Counted from the first letter of the stretch, positions 45,371 through 58,265 are shown. The stretch: 64,000 nucleotides of DNA from Macrolepiota albuminosa (GCA_027475525.1 JAMWFC010000055.1:2133042-2197041), one strand, 5' to 3'. A program made the numbers and translations. The notes: generated by a model not told the origin, from the letters alone.

Positions 45371-45543
45371 TGTAATGGAGTCACACTTGTTACTAGCATC
45401 AACAATGCTATAATCGTTCAATAGAGTATTATGTAAGATAACATCTTGTATTCACTCTAGTTCTAGTCAAATCTGATACTGCGGTCTGATTTAGCACTGT
45501 GTGATACACACAAGATAGTTCTAGCTCATAACCACTGGTTACA
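45371..45543 (+). repeat. 3' LTR of gypsy A
   Basis: 173 bp, TGTAATGGAG...TGGTTACA, preceded by the GGGGGG tract. The next five bases, GCAAT, should be found before the 5' LTR upstream of the window. Confidence 0.92.
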
Positions 45544-47252
45544 GCAATGGCCTCTCAGATCCAATAAACCTTCACATCACAGTATTTGACCTTGCTGTAG
45601 CTATTCAAGTTCTTGGTCAGTGCAGTAGCAGTATTGCTGTTATATTTTATATAGAGAAGGTAATCCATACAAATATCTATCTTAGAAAGCCAAGAAAATT
45701 TTTACATGGATTGCTTGCTCACTTTACTTCTCCAATGTATCTAGTTTATCCTATCAACATGCTGATTCAATTTTGTATTTTTACTTTTCTGCTTATTGAC
45801 TTTTCTGCTATCACAAAAATATATGTCCCTATTCATTTCTTGGAGTAACATTGAAGTTTTAATGTTTTGATACAATTTTGATATGATAAACTTCTTTCAA
45901 GGAAGTTTGCATGTGAGCATTTAGCATAGATATAGCAATACCTTATCAAGAATCAAAAATGTTTTCTTATGTATATACTTGAGAAGACTAGAGACAATCA
46001 TTCTCAACACTGTGGCCTCGGCATGGGATGTGTCGCATCATCAATTTGTTCAAGAACACAACCTGACACATGTCCTCAACACTGATTGGCCAGACCTGCT
46101 CAGTTTCTCCATGTCATAAGAAGCACAGGCCTTTTAAACAAATTTTTTCCTCTACATGTACCAACACATCAATTTCCTTCACATCTTCTCATCTTGTAGG
46201 TCCCATCACCTTTCTACACTTTCCCATATCACATGTACAAGTACTGAATAAAATATACAAACATTCTATTCTTACAAGTCTTCACGCAATCGAGAGAACT
46301 GGGTTAAGTCCTAATAATTGGGAAGAAGCTACCGTACTCTATACTAGTTTATATATTCCCGGTAACGAGAGTACCCGGTAGCGACAGAAATCACAAGATA
46401 TAGAGGAAAGGAAAGTAGGGGTTGAATAACTAAAGGGGTCACGGCCGTTACAAATACACATGACTGTGAGATATTTTCCTCAGGAAATGTCAGTACTCTG
46501 TGGGGAGAGTTGGGCGAGCTCCGCATTGCTCGTGTCTCGCTCCCTCGATTTGCCGCCAACGAAAATTTGGGATTCACTTCCGTGGAGCACTGAATGCCTC
46601 ACGCCATCGGGGCCATGCAAGTGTCATCTTTTCAGTGTCGGATGCCGGCGGTCGACGGTGACAAGGGATTCCGCGCTGTCTGTCAGATGTCAGCGGGATA
46701 GGGCGGGCGAGGAGGGGGAGGAGGGTCGGGGGCACTTCAACCTCACGTACCCACGTACGTTTATGAATGTATGTTTTTGAATTTGGGTTAGAGTGTGGGG
46801 ATAACGAAGGAAGGGCCGCGGAGAAGGCAAAGAAGGCAAAGGAGTGTCGATTCTCCTGTCGGATGGTCGTCGGGCAACAGATTGCAATTGGGGACATTTG
46901 TGCAGGCACTATGTGCCATTGCTGGCGTGGCTTCTTCTTCTTGGCTTCTTGCACTTCGAGTTCCACGGGTCTGGATCTGACGTATGACGCATCCTTGGGT
47001 CGGTAAGCTGCATGTGGCCAAGGCTTGGGAGACTGGTGGGCGGCTGTGGCGGCGGGAGAGGGCGGGTGAATCGGGGAGTTGCTTGGTGAGTGAGTGTGTG
47101 TGCCTTTGTGCAGATCGTCGGTGAGTTGTGGGCAGGACAGGAGCTGTTGCGTTGGAGATGAAGTGCTTCTGGGGAGAAGCGCGGGTTGCGGGTGCGGGTC
47201 GGCGACTAAGTCCTCGGAGGACAGCTGCTTTTAACAAGTGGAGTGCAAATGA
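45544..47252. other. Intergenic region between gypsy A and the membrane protein gene
   Basis: The AT-rich first 900 bp show no gene. From about 46400 base composition turns GC-rich and coding-like in places (open frames on both strands at 46460-47237), but none has an ATG, splice sites and recognisable content together. Most likely promoter and 5' UTR of the gene at 47253. Confidence 0.5.
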
Positions 47253-48761
47253 ATGGGACTGGCAATGTACACTCCCGTCCCTGTTCTGGTCCTGCTGGCC
47301 TTGCTGGCAGGAGCGTTTGGCCTAGTCCCCAGCCCCAACGCGCAGGCCGTCGTCCACACGCTGCTCGTTGCCACCCTCGCTGTGTCCGTTCTCCATCTCC
47401 AGGTCCTCGCTGGTGCCCGTCTGCCCATGCTCGCTGTCCCTGGCGTGCTGCTCGTCTGCGGTATGTCTCCACACACCATGTGAGCATCGCCTGACGCCTC
47501 TGCAGCGACGCTCTTCTCCTTTGTCCCGCGCTTCTCCCGCATTACGCCAATCCTGTTCCTTGTGTCCATTGTCGCCACCCTCGCCACCACTGCCCGTCTC
47601 TTCCAGCTCTCGCCCGCGTCACATCCTTCCTCTGAGAAACCCCTCCCGTCGCCGCGCACCTCCCTTCCTCTCGTTCTTCTCCTCTCTGCACAGCTCTCCT
47701 ACACTCTCGCCACCGTATTCTGCATCCCACCAGCCCTCCACACATCCGGCCCGCCATCCCCGCTCGTGGTCTCCCTTGTCTCCGTCTCCCACCTCTCCTC
47801 CACTGACATCTTCCGAATCCTCGACACTGCATTCACCGTCCTCGCGCTCCTCTTTATCTGCGCCGCATACTACTATCCCTCTCGCGTCCCGCGCCGCCCC
47901 ACGCCCATTCTCACCAAACCCTCGTTCCCATCCCCATCCAGCGCCACCACATCCACCACATCATCCACTCCCCCTCCAACCCCGCCTCTACCTCTACCCC
48001 CGCTCTGCCTCCCCCCAGGCACATGCATATCCCCAGGCCCCGCCCCGCGCAGCCCCGTCCTCATCACGCCCCCTCCCTCGCCCGTACCATACAAACGCGC
48101 GTGGTCCTGGCACACCACGACCGACGACCCGAACGAGCACGAGGAAGGCGACTTCCGCGACCTCAGGGACCCATTCGCTCCTGTCCCCTTGCCCGCGGCC
48201 GCGGCCGTAAGCGCCGCCCCCCCGAGCGCGTATCGTCGCTGGGCCGGCCCGTGTGCGTGTGCGTTTGACACTGACACTGAGACCCAAGGAGGTGTGCGTG
48301 CGAGTTGTGCTCGTAGACCGCGCAGCTCGTCGTATGATGCTTGTGTGCCCCCGCCGATGCAGCCGCTCGCCCGGACCCAGCCCCGGCCCCGGATGAGCGC
48401 GTGGGGTCGTTTGCCTCTGCCTCTGCCTCTCCCGCTGAACCTTCCTCTTTCGAGTCCGGATCCAAGTCCGAGCCATAGAGTACATTTCACCGTCTCGAGC
48501 TCTAGTGCTCCTACGCATTCTGCACGGCCTTTCACGATGAGGAACGTGCGCCCACGCACACCCCCGCCTCCGCCCTGTCTAGACGTCGCAGAGGATTTGT
48601 CTTTAGCACGCGCGCGTGCGCGTGCGCGTGACAAAGATAGGGACAGGGACCCGGATAGGGATGAGAGCGCAGCACGGGACCAAGGCGCAGCACACGTACA
48701 CGAGGACGCGTTGATTGCACAGAAGCTCTTGGTTCGTCTTGGCGGTCCTACCGCGGTCTGA
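47253..48761 (+). CDS. Multi-pass membrane protein, paralogue 1
   Basis: Two exons, 47253-47460 and 47506-48761, with a 45-nt intron (GTATGT...TGCAG), give 487 aa. I see about six hydrophobic segments in the first 190 residues: roughly 8-25, 32-50, 57-76, 80-98, 115-136 and 165-187. The rest is a Pro/Ser/Arg-rich, probably disordered tail with RAWSWHT, DLRDPFAP, PSAYRRWAG and MSAWGRLP. The second copy at 56041-57725 has the same intron position and phase, the same segment order and the same tail motifs. I do not recognise the family. Codon use is very GC-rich compared with its paralogue. Confidence 0.8.
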
Positions 48762-49527
48762 GTCTGATTCATTTTTCGTTTGTGTGTCGTTTCGGACGTC
48801 CCCTCCTCCCCACTTGCCTTGATTAAAGGCTTGTATTTGTATACGTAGAAAAAGAAAAAGACAGAACAGTTTGTATAACCTTTGTAGCTACAAGTTAGTG
48901 TGTTTTGTTCGTTCGTTCGTTCGTTCGCTTTTTTTTTTATAGGACTCAGTAGATTCCTCCTTAGTTTAGTTTAATGTATGATCAACAGTGGGTTGTTCTC
49001 CTGTCGTTTTGGTGTGAAGTGATTATTGTATGCATGCCAATGGCGAGAACATGGACGCCAAGAAACTTGCTCGTCCCACCAGACCGTCTCACAGTACCCC
49101 TCCTACCTCGGAACCATACGGAACTCGAAGCATAATCATATCACCTTACTTAGCTTATCTACTCACAACGAAACCCCATCCTTTCAATCATCGCATCCTT
49201 TCACGTATTATCATACGTGAGGGTTGTATGTAATCCCAAGGCTGAGGTAAAAGTAAAAAGCGTTACGTCGCGTGTAAGCAAAAGTTCCAAGGAAGAATAA
49301 TGAAGGAGAAGGATCCGGAAGATGGTGAGCAAAGCAACCCTGACTCGGACGCTGTGCCCTGTGGTCCAAGGAGAAGAACACTAAATACATCGAGAACTTG
49401 CCTTGCGTCCTTGATATGAACGTATATACGTATGCAATATATATCTTCGATGGATCAACGATCAGTCTAAAGCTTTTTCGTTAGGATTAGCCAAGCTTAC
49501 GCACTTAATGAACCCAGGCGGAAATAC
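48762..49527. other. Intergenic stretch
   Basis: Downstream of the membrane protein gene; it holds a (GTTC)5 microsatellite at 48907-48926 followed by a T run. No gene seen. Confidence 0.6.
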
Positions 49528-49742
49528 TTACAGCTGTTTTCATAACAATAGACCCTTTGACTTTGGCTCCTTGAAGTTTAGTTGTTTGGCTGGTATTAGC
49601 TTCTGCCGGGCTCGCCGGGATACAACCATTCTATACCACTGAAAGGTCGTATCCCGGCAAGCCCGGCAGAAGCTAATATCAGCCAAACAACTAAACAAGG
49701 AGCCGAAGTCGAAGGGGTCTATCGTTATGAAAACAGCTGTAA
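49528..49742. mobile_element. Foldback element (MITE-like), 215 bp
   Basis: Arms of about 95 bp (49528-49624 and 49649-49742) are near-perfect inverted repeats from TTACAGCTG to CCGGGATAC, separated by a 24-nt loop. No coding content. A TA flanks the right end; the left flank is ambiguous by one base, so the target duplication is unsettled. Confidence 0.85.
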
Positions 49743-50855
49743 TAATTACTACCAAATCAGCCCGGAGATTCAATTTTCAAAGTCCTATTTCCCGCCAGCC
49801 ATAAATCCGGTTACTTCAAGTTATACTTGAGTATATTCCGTCTGCGATTTGGTTTCATGACATGACAGACTTTGTCGTTGGGAGTCGACAGTTTCGTCAT
49901 CTAGACTATCTTTCTCAGAGTTTATCCGCTTATCTATTATTTATTTCGGGCTCAACCAAAGGAATCCAGCGCAAGAGGATCAACTTGACAAGATTCGTTG
50001 ATCTCGATCAACCATAACAACGTGTAAACCCCGTTCCCGAATGAGGAGAATGGAGGATGTAAACACAGGGATTGAATGAGTCTCGGTATAGACACATAAT
50101 TGAGCAAGTTCGACAGGCTTTTTGTATGGAGGGAGGGAACGAGCCGCAATATTTGGCTTTTCGGCTCACTGATGCCTTGCATACTTGACCAACAGATGTG
50201 ATATATCTAGCGAAGCTTGCTATCAAAGAATTCTTTCTTTTCTTCTGTTGAAGGTAGGGGCTTACGCTAGCGTCGGACACTTCCTTTTTAGGAATACCTC
50301 TCTCTTGGCTATGACATAAGCCACAGTACGACGATCGGTATTTGCTATTCCTTGCGAATAAACTTTAATTATTTTTCTTTACCTATCTTGGATATACGAA
50401 TTGCCACCCTCAGTCGACTACATTACACGGAGTCACTGAGGGTGAGCCTAATTTATTTTTACTTACGCATACAGTTACTTACTCACCCTGTAGACTAAAA
50501 CCTTGTTTTCTCTACACCTTCTTAAACTGGCGAGAAAAGTAAAAATTCGCCTTACAAGATTATTGATCAACATTAGTATAACCAGCAAAGCTCAGACTCA
50601 GAGGGCTGGGCTAGCTAAGCTATGGTATAAACAGAAATAGACACAGTATTGGAAATTATAGCAGTTGTCTGGGGTGATGAGCCAATGGATCAATATAAAA
50701 AATTCCAATTGGAATATATAGAGATCATCAATACTATGAAAACCCTCTACTTGCGCCACATTGAAAGACCTACTATGGTCTGATGGTCGGCTTTATACCA
50801 AAGATGTCTTCACAGATAAAATGCATAAATTAAAAACCACTACTTCAAATTTGGA
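49743..50855. other. Intergenic stretch
   Basis: No gene seen. A short stem-loop (CACCCTCAGT at 50405-50414, its complement at 50435-50444) is present. Confidence 0.5.
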
Positions 50856-52102
50856 TCAACGTGGATTACAGATTGGCTTTTTTAAGGACACTGACCGGGG
50901 AAGCAAAACAACCTTTCTACTCCGTTGAATTTCCAGGCCATCATTGGCGAAGTACCTGTGGCTCTCAAAACTCCAACAATCATTTGCCCTCACCCAGTTT
51001 CCCAGTCCGTCCAAGTAATGGTCCACCCCACTTTGATACTTTTCACCAAATGAGGGGACATCGTGTAGGTCATTCAAGAAATTGTCTACAAGCTTTGCAT
51101 GGTATTTATCGATCCAACTCATTGCTTCACTCAAACCAAGGTTGTTATTATGCATAACGATAGTGACGATGTTGTGGCCTTCATCACCACGGGCTTGCTC
51201 GATGTTATAAGAACACAAATCCTAGCTCAAAGTTGAAGTGGGAAGAATAAGCAGCGAGAAAGCACGAGTTACATTACCGATCAAGATCATATCAACGCAG
51301 GCAGTGGTAAGTCTACGAATGACAGGATCATCGAGGACTTCATCTGGGAGATTGAGCTCAAATCGAAGAAGCGCAAACGACGGATGTGCCCCAATTGTTT
51401 TTCGGCGGACGAGAAGATAGTCATCAATGGTCCTGATGTGATTCTGAGCACGATCTTGAGCTTGTTGAGCGACTGAGGTAGTGTATTCCTCAAACGTCTC
51501 AATAAATCCACGACGTGCACTCTCGCATCCGAACTTCGACGACAGCTTCCAGAATCTAAGCTATAGCATATAACACTAATACCAAATCGATGGATACATT
51601 TGGACTTACTGTCTGGCAACTTCTCCGACAATGGACTCGCCAGCTGGCCTTGCCTTGTCAGGATTGCGTATAGCGTCCATAACGACTGTAGCCAGATGTT
51701 GAGCTTCGTATGGCGTCGCAACGTCAGTATATTCATCAAAGAAAAAATATAGGTGCATGAGATCGCAACCCGCCCGGAGGATGTCTGACGCATGATTGGC
51801 GAGTGTCTTGACATCCAGAGGATTAGCACACCTTTACTCTCCAAGGGATATGCGAGAGAAGCGAGCAGCGCTAAAGACCGAACAATTGAGACCACTTTCA
51901 AGTACGCAAGTATGCAAAAGTTACCAAAGTTACCGAGGTCAAAAGTTCGTTGCATATGGGGCGCGAATGTCGTGAACTTCTGAATCCACACTGACGATTC
52001 TGCTTTGACCTCATGGTAATGTGGATTGATCTTACGCTTCCAGGGCCAGCTTGCAAGGGTATCAGGCATCATGAAAACAGAGTCCAGAAAGTCAGTGGTC
52101 AT
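50856..52102 (-). CDS. Sesquiterpene synthase (class I terpene cyclase), copy 1
   Basis: Five exons on the minus strand: 52102-51925, 51870-51832, 51784-51610, 51555-51273, 51221-50856, with GT-AG introns of 47-55 nt, 346 aa in one frame. The first exon has [14 protein letters not shown], typical of basidiomycete sesquiterpene synthases. The metal-binding motif is FFFDEYTD (exon 3). The NSE motif NDLCSYNIE is formed across intron 4. WSFESHRYF is the C-terminal RY signature. It should ionise and cyclise farnesyl diphosphate in the cytosol with Mg2+; the product cannot be told from sequence. No stop or frameshift. It shares exon lengths 178/39/175/283 with copy 2, so they arose by tandem duplication. 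Confidence 0.93.
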
Positions 52103-52481
52103 CGTTGCTGAGGACAACGACTGTCAGGACTAGACTAGCAGATGTCCATTCCTCCTGTAAACCTATTCATAGTTTTCCTCATGATACAGAAAGGATGGAT
52201 GGGGATGAATTATGAAGCGTGAATTTTGAGACGTGACACATTGTGACGTGAGCCAGCCGGATTAGGCTATGCTAGTCAGGCCTGATTAAGAAGATCTGAT
52301 GGTTTGATCTGATCTGATTTAACCGGATTCAGTAGTAGTCCTGATGGAGCACCTGGGATTTTTCCAACATACAACTTCAATGATGCAATATATGGCAAGT
52401 CAATATAGAGCGTTACTAGACAATACTATGTACATGCTTTAAAAGTTTGCTTCTTAAGAATTTTAACTTTGATTCTTGAAT

Positions 52482-53708
52482 TCAGGACGCCGATCGAGGA
52501 ATCAAAGTAACCTTTCTACTCTGTTGTATTTCCATCCCCCTCCCTGCGAAGTACCTGTGACTTTCGAAGTGCCAGCAATTGTTCGCTGTAACCCAGTTCC
52601 CCAGGCCATCCAAGTAGCGTTCGACTCCACCTTGAAACTTGTTGCCAAATGATGGGACATCATGTAAGTCGTCCAAGAAATTCCATACACGCTTTGCGTG
52701 GTAGTTTCCGATCCATTGCATTGCTTCATTCAAATTGAAGTTTTCACTATGCATCACGGTAGTGACAATGTTATGGCCGTCATCACCACGGGCTTGCTCG
52801 ATGTTGTAAGAACACAGATCCTAGTTTTCATGTTGAAAACAGTTGCATACTAAACGTCAAAAAACTCGCAGACTTACATTATCAATCAAGATCATGTCGA
52901 TACATGCATCCGTAAGTTTCTGAATGACTGGATTTTCAAATATCTCATCTGGAAGATTGAGCCCGAATTGAAGGATAACCAACGACGGCTTTACACCGAT
53001 TGTGTTACGGCGAACAAGAAGATAGTCCTCAATGTTTCTGATATAATTTTGAGCACGATCCTGAGCTTGTTGAACGACTGCGGTAGTGTATTCCTCAAAC
53101 GTCTGGATAAATCGACGGCGTGAACCTTCGCAAGCACATTTTGATGACAGTATCCAAAATCTAGACGGTCCACATCGTGATCAATTCTCAAAGTCATTGA
53201 ACACACCCGGGACTTACTGTCGCACAGCTTCTCCCAGGACACACTCGCCGACTGGCCTTGCCTTATTGGGATCTCGTATAGCATCCATGACTATGTTTTT
53301 CTGTTCCTGGGCTTCGTGTGGCGTCGCCACATCAGTATATTCATCAAATAAGAAAAAAAGTTTCATGAGATAGCAGCTCGCGCGAAAGACGTCTGCTTAA
53401 AAGATGCGTAATTGAGGATGGACTAGAAGACGATGTGCAAACCTTTGGTCTCTAATGGATATGCGAGAGCAGCCAAGAGATCTAATGCTAAAAGTCCAGA
53501 TCATCCTCTAGCACGAGGCAGACGACTCACCAAAATTTCCTGAGTCAAACGATCGTTGCACATGGGGGGTGAAGGTGGTGAAATTTCGAATCCACGCTGA
53601 TGATTCTGCTTTGACCTCGAGGTAATGCGAATTGATATTACGCTTCCAGGGCCAGTTGTCGAGGACATTTGGGAGGGTAAAGACGGATTCTGAGGGGTCA
53701 ATGCTCAT
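52482..53708 (-). pseudogene. Sesquiterpene synthase, copy 2 (one-base insertion in the metal-binding motif)
   Basis: Same exon plan: 53708-53531, 53481-53443, 53393-53218, 53160-52878, 52820-52482. Exon 3 is 176 nt against 175 in copy 1 because of one extra base near 53340, inside the codons for the DEYTD motif, which shifts everything after it. Apart from that, the exons translate without stops: [30 protein letters not shown] (split by intron 4) and WHFESHRYF are present. If the extra base is real, the gene is dead though very recently so; if it is an assembly error, it is a functional 337-aa enzyme. Confidence 0.88.
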
Positions 53709-56040
53709 CTTTAGTGTGGTTTTCTGTCCAAAACCTGTCGTCTTAAACCTGCCCACAAAGTCTTATATATAAGTGAGGATGTTCCTCTGACCCTGGCATT
53801 TCCTAACAAGTAGGAACGTTCATCCTACTCTCCTCTGCTCCGACACATTCAATCATTCACTGTCATTGGCACGTAACGTTGCACCTCCACAACTGTTTTG
53901 GAGACGACTTAACTTTATCACACCTTTTACATGCAGATTGTTGTAATGATAGAGTATCCGGATTCATATTTGAAGGATCTAGGGACTCTGCCGTCATCTA
54001 CGGTCCCCAATATTAATTTTCTTTGTTAATCATTGTAAAGCAGCTGTCGGGTCATTACGCGCACAAGAAACAGATCCCGGAAGGAAACTGAAACTCACTG
54101 GGGTATAAGTGGCCCTTGTAGTAGGTGTATGATGTCCCAAAGATATGGTAGGAATATTACCTTCTTGATTTTAATCGTGCTGCAAAGAATCGAGGCATGC
54201 GAACTCACATAATGATTTGAACGTCGAATGAAGCTTGATAACGAGTATCTGTCTTTGACGACCAGTTATTGTACTCTGTCACGGTACAGAAGACAGATTA
54301 CATAGTACCAACGATATGGACTGCACATACGTGCACGTACCGTGGGCTGTAATACAGATGGAGAAAGCCTAAAATGGTGTGACACAGGTGACCCACCTCG
54401 AGTAGTCAATTCGGTAGATATGTTTTCCTTAAGCTTTATCTATTCCATTTTAGGAGTGTACGGACATCTTTAATAGCTACGCTCCTACAATACATTTTCA
54501 TTTCAGAGCTTACGACGCGATTCACTGGTCGGCACCTACATGTAGCAGGGACGAATGACATTTCGAAGACAGAACTTTAAACGTTCATAATCGAGCGACA
54601 GCCCTCATCAAGGCAACAGCTTCGGTGAATCAAGTTTGGCATCGAGTATCGAACCAAGAGTATAAGGAGTGACCTCGTAGGAAAAGACTGACGAATGATA
54701 TTATAGATACATAGGAAGGCCGTCGAGTTGGCTTAGGGATAAAACACCATTATTACTTAACTCGTCTTCGGCTCATGACCCAGTGTAGTTCACTCAATCG
54801 ATGCGAGCAAAACGGCTATTAACACCTATTATTATATCTGCGCGTAGCGTGTGACTTGGTTCTTACCTTCGCCATTTATAGATATATAGCGGTGATTTCC
54901 AATCTTTCTCGTCTTTATTCCATTGAGACGATGGGTGAAGTATGTGATGAGGAAAATGGTCCGCACAGTGGCACCCATCCCGAGGACTAAGTGGAGAAAC
55001 TCCGGGTCTTTGCTGGAATCGTGATTAGTCCAAATTTTCATTCCCAGAGCTTACATTTACTGTATCTTGACCTTGAGGATAAGATAATCAGCCGTAGAAG
55101 ATGATCGACTCAGTCAGAATTCGCTCCAGTGACGTGATTTTTGCGCTTGAGAGGTTCACAAAAGATCATGCGCCAACTTTCACCTCGTAATATTGCGCAA
55201 TAGTGATATCTTAAGGCAACATTTGTATTGCACTAGAACAACTTACCCGGTCCGTCTTTGTTCGGTGAACATGTGGTCCATGAAGTGAATTTTAGGTTTG
55301 ATATCTTACCAAGATAACGTAGCTACATGTGCGAAAAGTTTGCGGTGTCAGTGAGGCGAAGACGCCGACCTAGTTGCCGAGAAAGCGACTTTATCAGAAA
55401 TACGTATCTGAAGGTAAAGTTTGCTTTCAGTGCAGTCATGACCGCGCCCATCCTTTCCTTAACCTTACATCTCTTACTCTTTTCTTATCTACTCTTCTTA
55501 CACGTTGATTTTGTAAAGTCCGCAGGTTCACACATATGCATATGACACGGGTGTTCGCTCTGGCCCAGATTGGATACTCGTCCTTTCAGAACACACTGCC
55601 TAAGGGTCGGTGACTTGGGTCAAGTGACGATACTCTAAGAGCAGCTGAATCCTTGTGACTTATCTTGGGATGACAAGCTCCGATTTGATGCGTAGGAAGA
55701 AGAGGTTGAGAAGCGTGATTAAGATGAGCATTTCTTTACTAGGTGGGATTCATGGTGATAGCATCTCTTGGCCTGCTCAGTTGTAGAAGGTGCTGTGTGA
55801 ACCGGAAAACACCGACGTGGTGTCCTGGCTCTTTATTCGTTTACAAGAGTGCAGGCACGAGTCTGGTGCAGAGGTCTCTACAATAGTTGCTGTGGAGATG
55901 ATCAACAGAACTGGAAGGATGCATTTTGTGGGTGAATCCATGAAAAGGCAAACAGCGCGTGGTTGCCAAACATCGGACTCGCCATCACGTGAAGAAGCCT
56001 CGATGCTCTTAATTATGCCGCCACCATTCATGTATCGTTT
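53709..56040. other. Intergenic stretch upstream of terpene synthase 2
   Basis: Apart from the TATA element at 53762 I find no gene in this 2.3 kb. Short open frames here lack splice sites or recognisable content. The last part is presumably the promoter of the membrane protein gene at 56041. Confidence 0.5.
53762..53773 (-). promoter_or_regulatory. TATA element of terpene synthase copy 2
   Basis: CTTATATATAAG, about 55-65 bp upstream of the ATG at 53708. I see no equivalent before copy 1. Confidence 0.5.
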
Positions 56041-57725
56041 ATGGCTCCCCCTTACCTGTCTGTCTTCTACCTGGTTGTGACCCCCTTCGCCGTCCCCGTA
56101 GTCCTTCGCATTGGAATTCGTTCAATATGCACACCAATACCACTCTTAGCCTTGCTTTCTCTGGTGTCTGGGGGTTTGGGGCTGATTGAGGAATCCCTAG
56201 TACAGGCTGTTCTGCAGACTTTGATTGCTGCAGCTCTGGGTGGGTCCGTTTTGCATTTACAAGGATTGGCCCGTGCGCCCGTGCCGATGTTGGCTACGAC
56301 TGCCCTGCTTCTCATATGTGGTAAGTGTCAGAGTAATTTATCAGAACATGTTCTAACGAGTCTGCAGCCACCTTTCTTTCAATCTTACCTCGTCTCTCTC
56401 AAGTCTCCCCCATACTATTCCTCATATTCATCGTTGCTAGTCTGAGTACTACTGTTCTTCTCTTCCTTGCAAGTCGAAGGACTCGATTCCTCCCCGTAAT
56501 GCTCACCCCAATTCCTCCGTCTCCTACACCTTCGCATGTATCGTTCCAATTCACAAACTTTGAAGTCAAGCAATCTCAGTTTTCATCAGAGCCTGCTCTC
56601 TCCCAGTGGCACCACTCTCCACAACAGCGCGTAATCCTTGCACCCTATAGCAAAACCAATCTCTTCCTTATCCTTTCTGTCCAACTGTCGTTCATAATTT
56701 CTACTTCGTTCTGCATCCCTACAGCCATTGGCTCACCCGCAGCCTCTTCGACACTTGTCTCCCTCTTCGCCATCTCATCTGATCACGTTCCCATCGCCAC
56801 GTACATTTTCCACATCTTTGACATTGCATTTACGATTATCGCTCTACTCCTTGTGTTTGTAGCGTACTACAAATGTTCTGGCAACCTGGCCCTCCGCGAT
56901 ATACGGGAAGGATCAACTTCGACGTCTAACGGGACTCCACATGTTCCTCGCCGCCCCATGACGCGTATACGTTCTTCGCCTCCCTCGCCGACGCCCATGC
57001 GTCTCGACCCCCTCATCCCCCCGTCGTCCCCGACAAACACTTTTATTTCCCCGATCAAGCTCAATCTCTTCAAGCCAAGACACAAACGCGACGGCATTTC
57101 AGCCTCTTCTTCGTTCTTCTCTCCCTATCCAAAACGGTCACCTCTCAAACGGATATCTCTTGCACCGACTTCCGACCTAGAACGCGAATTTGAAATCGGC
57201 AAACCTTCCCCATACATACTAAAACAAATATCACCATCACCTTCCTCCAGCGTGACATGCATAGCAACAAACCCCATCGTCCCAGCACCAGATGTCAAGG
57301 AGCACTCCTCAATTATCAATAACGCCGTGCCATTCCCGAGTCCTGCGTGTAACCCGGCATTGGTACGCGTTGCGACGCCGATGCCTGTCCTTTGCAGAGA
57401 GAGAGCGTGGTCCTGGGCGCACTCGGCGCATGTCCCGAAAAACAAGCGGGATGCGACGGATGTCACATTTGACGATGAGGACTGCACGGACCTCAAGGAC
57501 CCGTTCGCCTCTGGTCTTGTACGACCGACTGTGGCGCCGAGCGCCTATCGACGATGGGCTGAGTCTGTTGAGGGGTCATTAGCCGAGGTGAGGAGGTGGT
57601 CACAGCACGAAGTATATCCACAGACACGAATGAGCACGTGGGGACACCTCCCGTCCGATCCACCACGCCAAGGGGGGATGGAGCCGAGTAAGAGAATCAA
57701 TACGACTGTATGCGCTTCAACTTAG
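56041..57725 (+). CDS. Multi-pass membrane protein, paralogue 2
   Basis: Exons 56041-56320 and 56368-57725 with a 47-nt intron (GTAAGT...TGCAG) give 545 aa. It has about six hydrophobic segments in the N-terminal half, longer at the start than paralogue 1. Conserved stretches against paralogue 1: SVLHLQGLARAPVPML, LLICGATFLSILPR (across the intron), SPILFLIFIVASLSTT, and in the tail RERAWSWAH, DLKDPFA, APSAYRRWAES and MSTWGHLP. Function unknown; probably a membrane protein with a cytosolic tail. The two paralogues flank the terpene synthase pair. Confidence 0.85.
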
Positions 57726-58265
57726 ATAGCAACATCTTTCGGACACTTACTCTCTCCTTCCTCCGTCCACGAGATTCCAGTTTAAGTCAGTAATCACGCA
57801 CGCTATAGCCTTAGATCATGCACTGGGATGTGCAGTCGCTGGGAGTACCTGCTCAAAACTTAGAAGGAACCCAGCACAAGACTTCGCTGCACCCATTGCT
57901 AAAAAGAACCGGACGTTCAATTCAGATCATTATCGGGACACTGGGATCACCTTTGTATGTATGTGTACCTCAATGGACTGTTTCTTACTGTAGAATTTAA
58001 ACTGGAGATTGGGATGGTGAGAACTTATTTACGTATCTGAGTTGATTTAACAGCTATGCACACTCATCGCACATGCTGTCTTCCTCTGCTCCTCACTCCC
58101 AATTTCATTGTTCCGTCTCTAGACATTGACTTCCTTAAACAACAATGATTACTCTTAAATATTTGTACTTGTGCTTGTTCTCGAGATGATATGAATGTTG
58201 GTGTAAAGGAATTGTGGGGTCTCACTTTACTGCAGAGCAAGCCAAATGACAGAGATTTAGTTTGT
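57726..58265. other. Intergenic stretch
   Basis: No gene seen; 3' flank of the membrane protein gene. Confidence 0.5.

Noticed and set aside
46070..47237. A separate gene upstream of the first membrane protein
   Set aside because: GC-rich open frames on both strands, but no start, splice or domain evidence agrees.
47368..48772. Long open frames in other frames and on the minus strand across the membrane protein gene
   Set aside because: Shadows of a GC-rich gene; the spliced plus-strand model is confirmed by the paralogue at 56041.
51287..52117. A single-exon 276-aa protein on the minus strand
   Set aside because: It reads through three introns of terpene synthase copy 1 in wrong frames.
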